Assembly: GCA_905147135.1 (NCBI GenBank)
Contig: LR990050.1
Location: 10,042,001-10,106,000 of the forward strand
DNA: 64,000 nucleotides
Source: Blastobasis lacticolella
Lineage: Eukaryota > Arthropoda > Insecta > Lepidoptera > Blastobasidae
Direction: 5' to 3'
Below the pieces are notes generated by a model that saw only the letters and a program-made list of their open reading frames with translations, searched no databases and was not told the DNA's origin. Shown here one piece after another: positions 63,701 through 64,000 of this stretch. The translations under genes and the position numbers were made by a program. The stretch's first letter is position 1. Every line of letters starts with the position of its first letter.

Positions 63701-64000
63701 TGGCGTTTTCCGTTTGGACCGGCTTTTTTTGTAATAAAAAGTGTAAATGGCATTGGAATGGGCTGCATTACGTGCGAGGCAGTAATTGCGCGCATATCGG
63801 CTAAGTGAAAAACGAAGCGCCGACCGACGGCCTAAAAGCTTTGCGGCAGATTGGATCAGCACACGGATTTTCCATTACGCGACTATTCTTTACAGTGCGC
63901 TTTCAGTCGAGAAGGCTGCACACTATAAATTTCGCTCATGCCCACACCTGGACGATCGATATATGATATTTCGGTTCCGATTCCGTGAATACACCAGACA
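60735..64000. other. GC-island flank upstream of the candidate promoter
   Basis: No gene recognised. GC-rich patches at 60735-60980, 61740-61800, 62340-62400, 62790-62840, 63105-63150 and 63405-63440 alternate with AT-rich DNA containing many AATTAA motifs. The open frames (62310-62705 plus, 60782-61039 minus) have no recognisable domain. No recent transposon seen. Confidence 0.45.

Noticed and set aside
1..64000. CRISPR array, operon or prokaryotic features
   Set aside because: No regularly spaced direct repeats and no dense coding; introns and SINEs show a eukaryotic genome.

Overview
The window looks like part of a moth or butterfly (Lepidoptera) genome. The evidence is spliced eukaryotic exons in an AT-rich background with GC-rich islands, a tRNA-derived SINE family, RTE-type LINE tails with the 'gtccactgctggacataggcct' signature, a mariner element, small MITEs, and a short (TTAGG)n array, the insect telomere unit. 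The species cannot be named from the sequence.

One protein-coding gene is well supported: a LIM-only transcriptional regulator of the LMO/Beadex (dLMO) type on the minus strand. I reconstruct five coding exons at 31867-31822, 24777-24543, 23603-23478, 23233-23092 and 22117-21965. They join with GT-AG junctions and matching phases into a 702-nt reading frame of 233 codons plus stop. The protein has two complete LIM domains with all 16 zinc ligands, a short N-terminus and a Gly/Ala-rich tail, and no homeodomain. The first coding exon starts inside an exon that has its own acceptor, so at least one noncoding exon lies further upstream. A good candidate is 60671-60571, which has an initiator-like TCAGTG, a downstream AGACGTG, no ATG and a GAG|GTAAGA donor. 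If it is correct, intron 1 is about 28.7 kb and the gene fills about 40 kb of the window.

Layout: 1-20.3 kb is gene-free downstream flank, rich in repeats (a tandem duplication, a deleted mariner with an internal duplication, SINEs, a LINE nested in a SINE, MITEs). From 20.3 to 21.96 kb lies the probable 3'UTR, with one full miR-9-type seed match and a Brd box. From 21.97 to 31.9 kb are the coding exons; intron 3 carries a MITE and a dispersed repeat ending about 20 bp from a splice donor. From 31.9 to 60.6 kb is the putative first intron: few ORFs, scattered old repeats, many TAATTA-type motifs and GC islands with G-quadruplex potential. It looks like a regulatory landscape of a developmental gene. 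From 60.7 to 64 kb is the putative promoter-side flank, with no gene recognised.

In the LMO family the protein binds the LIM-interaction domain of Chip/Ldb and competes with LIM-homeodomain proteins such as Apterous. That makes dosage, and therefore the 3'UTR and the distal regulatory DNA, the biologically important parts here.
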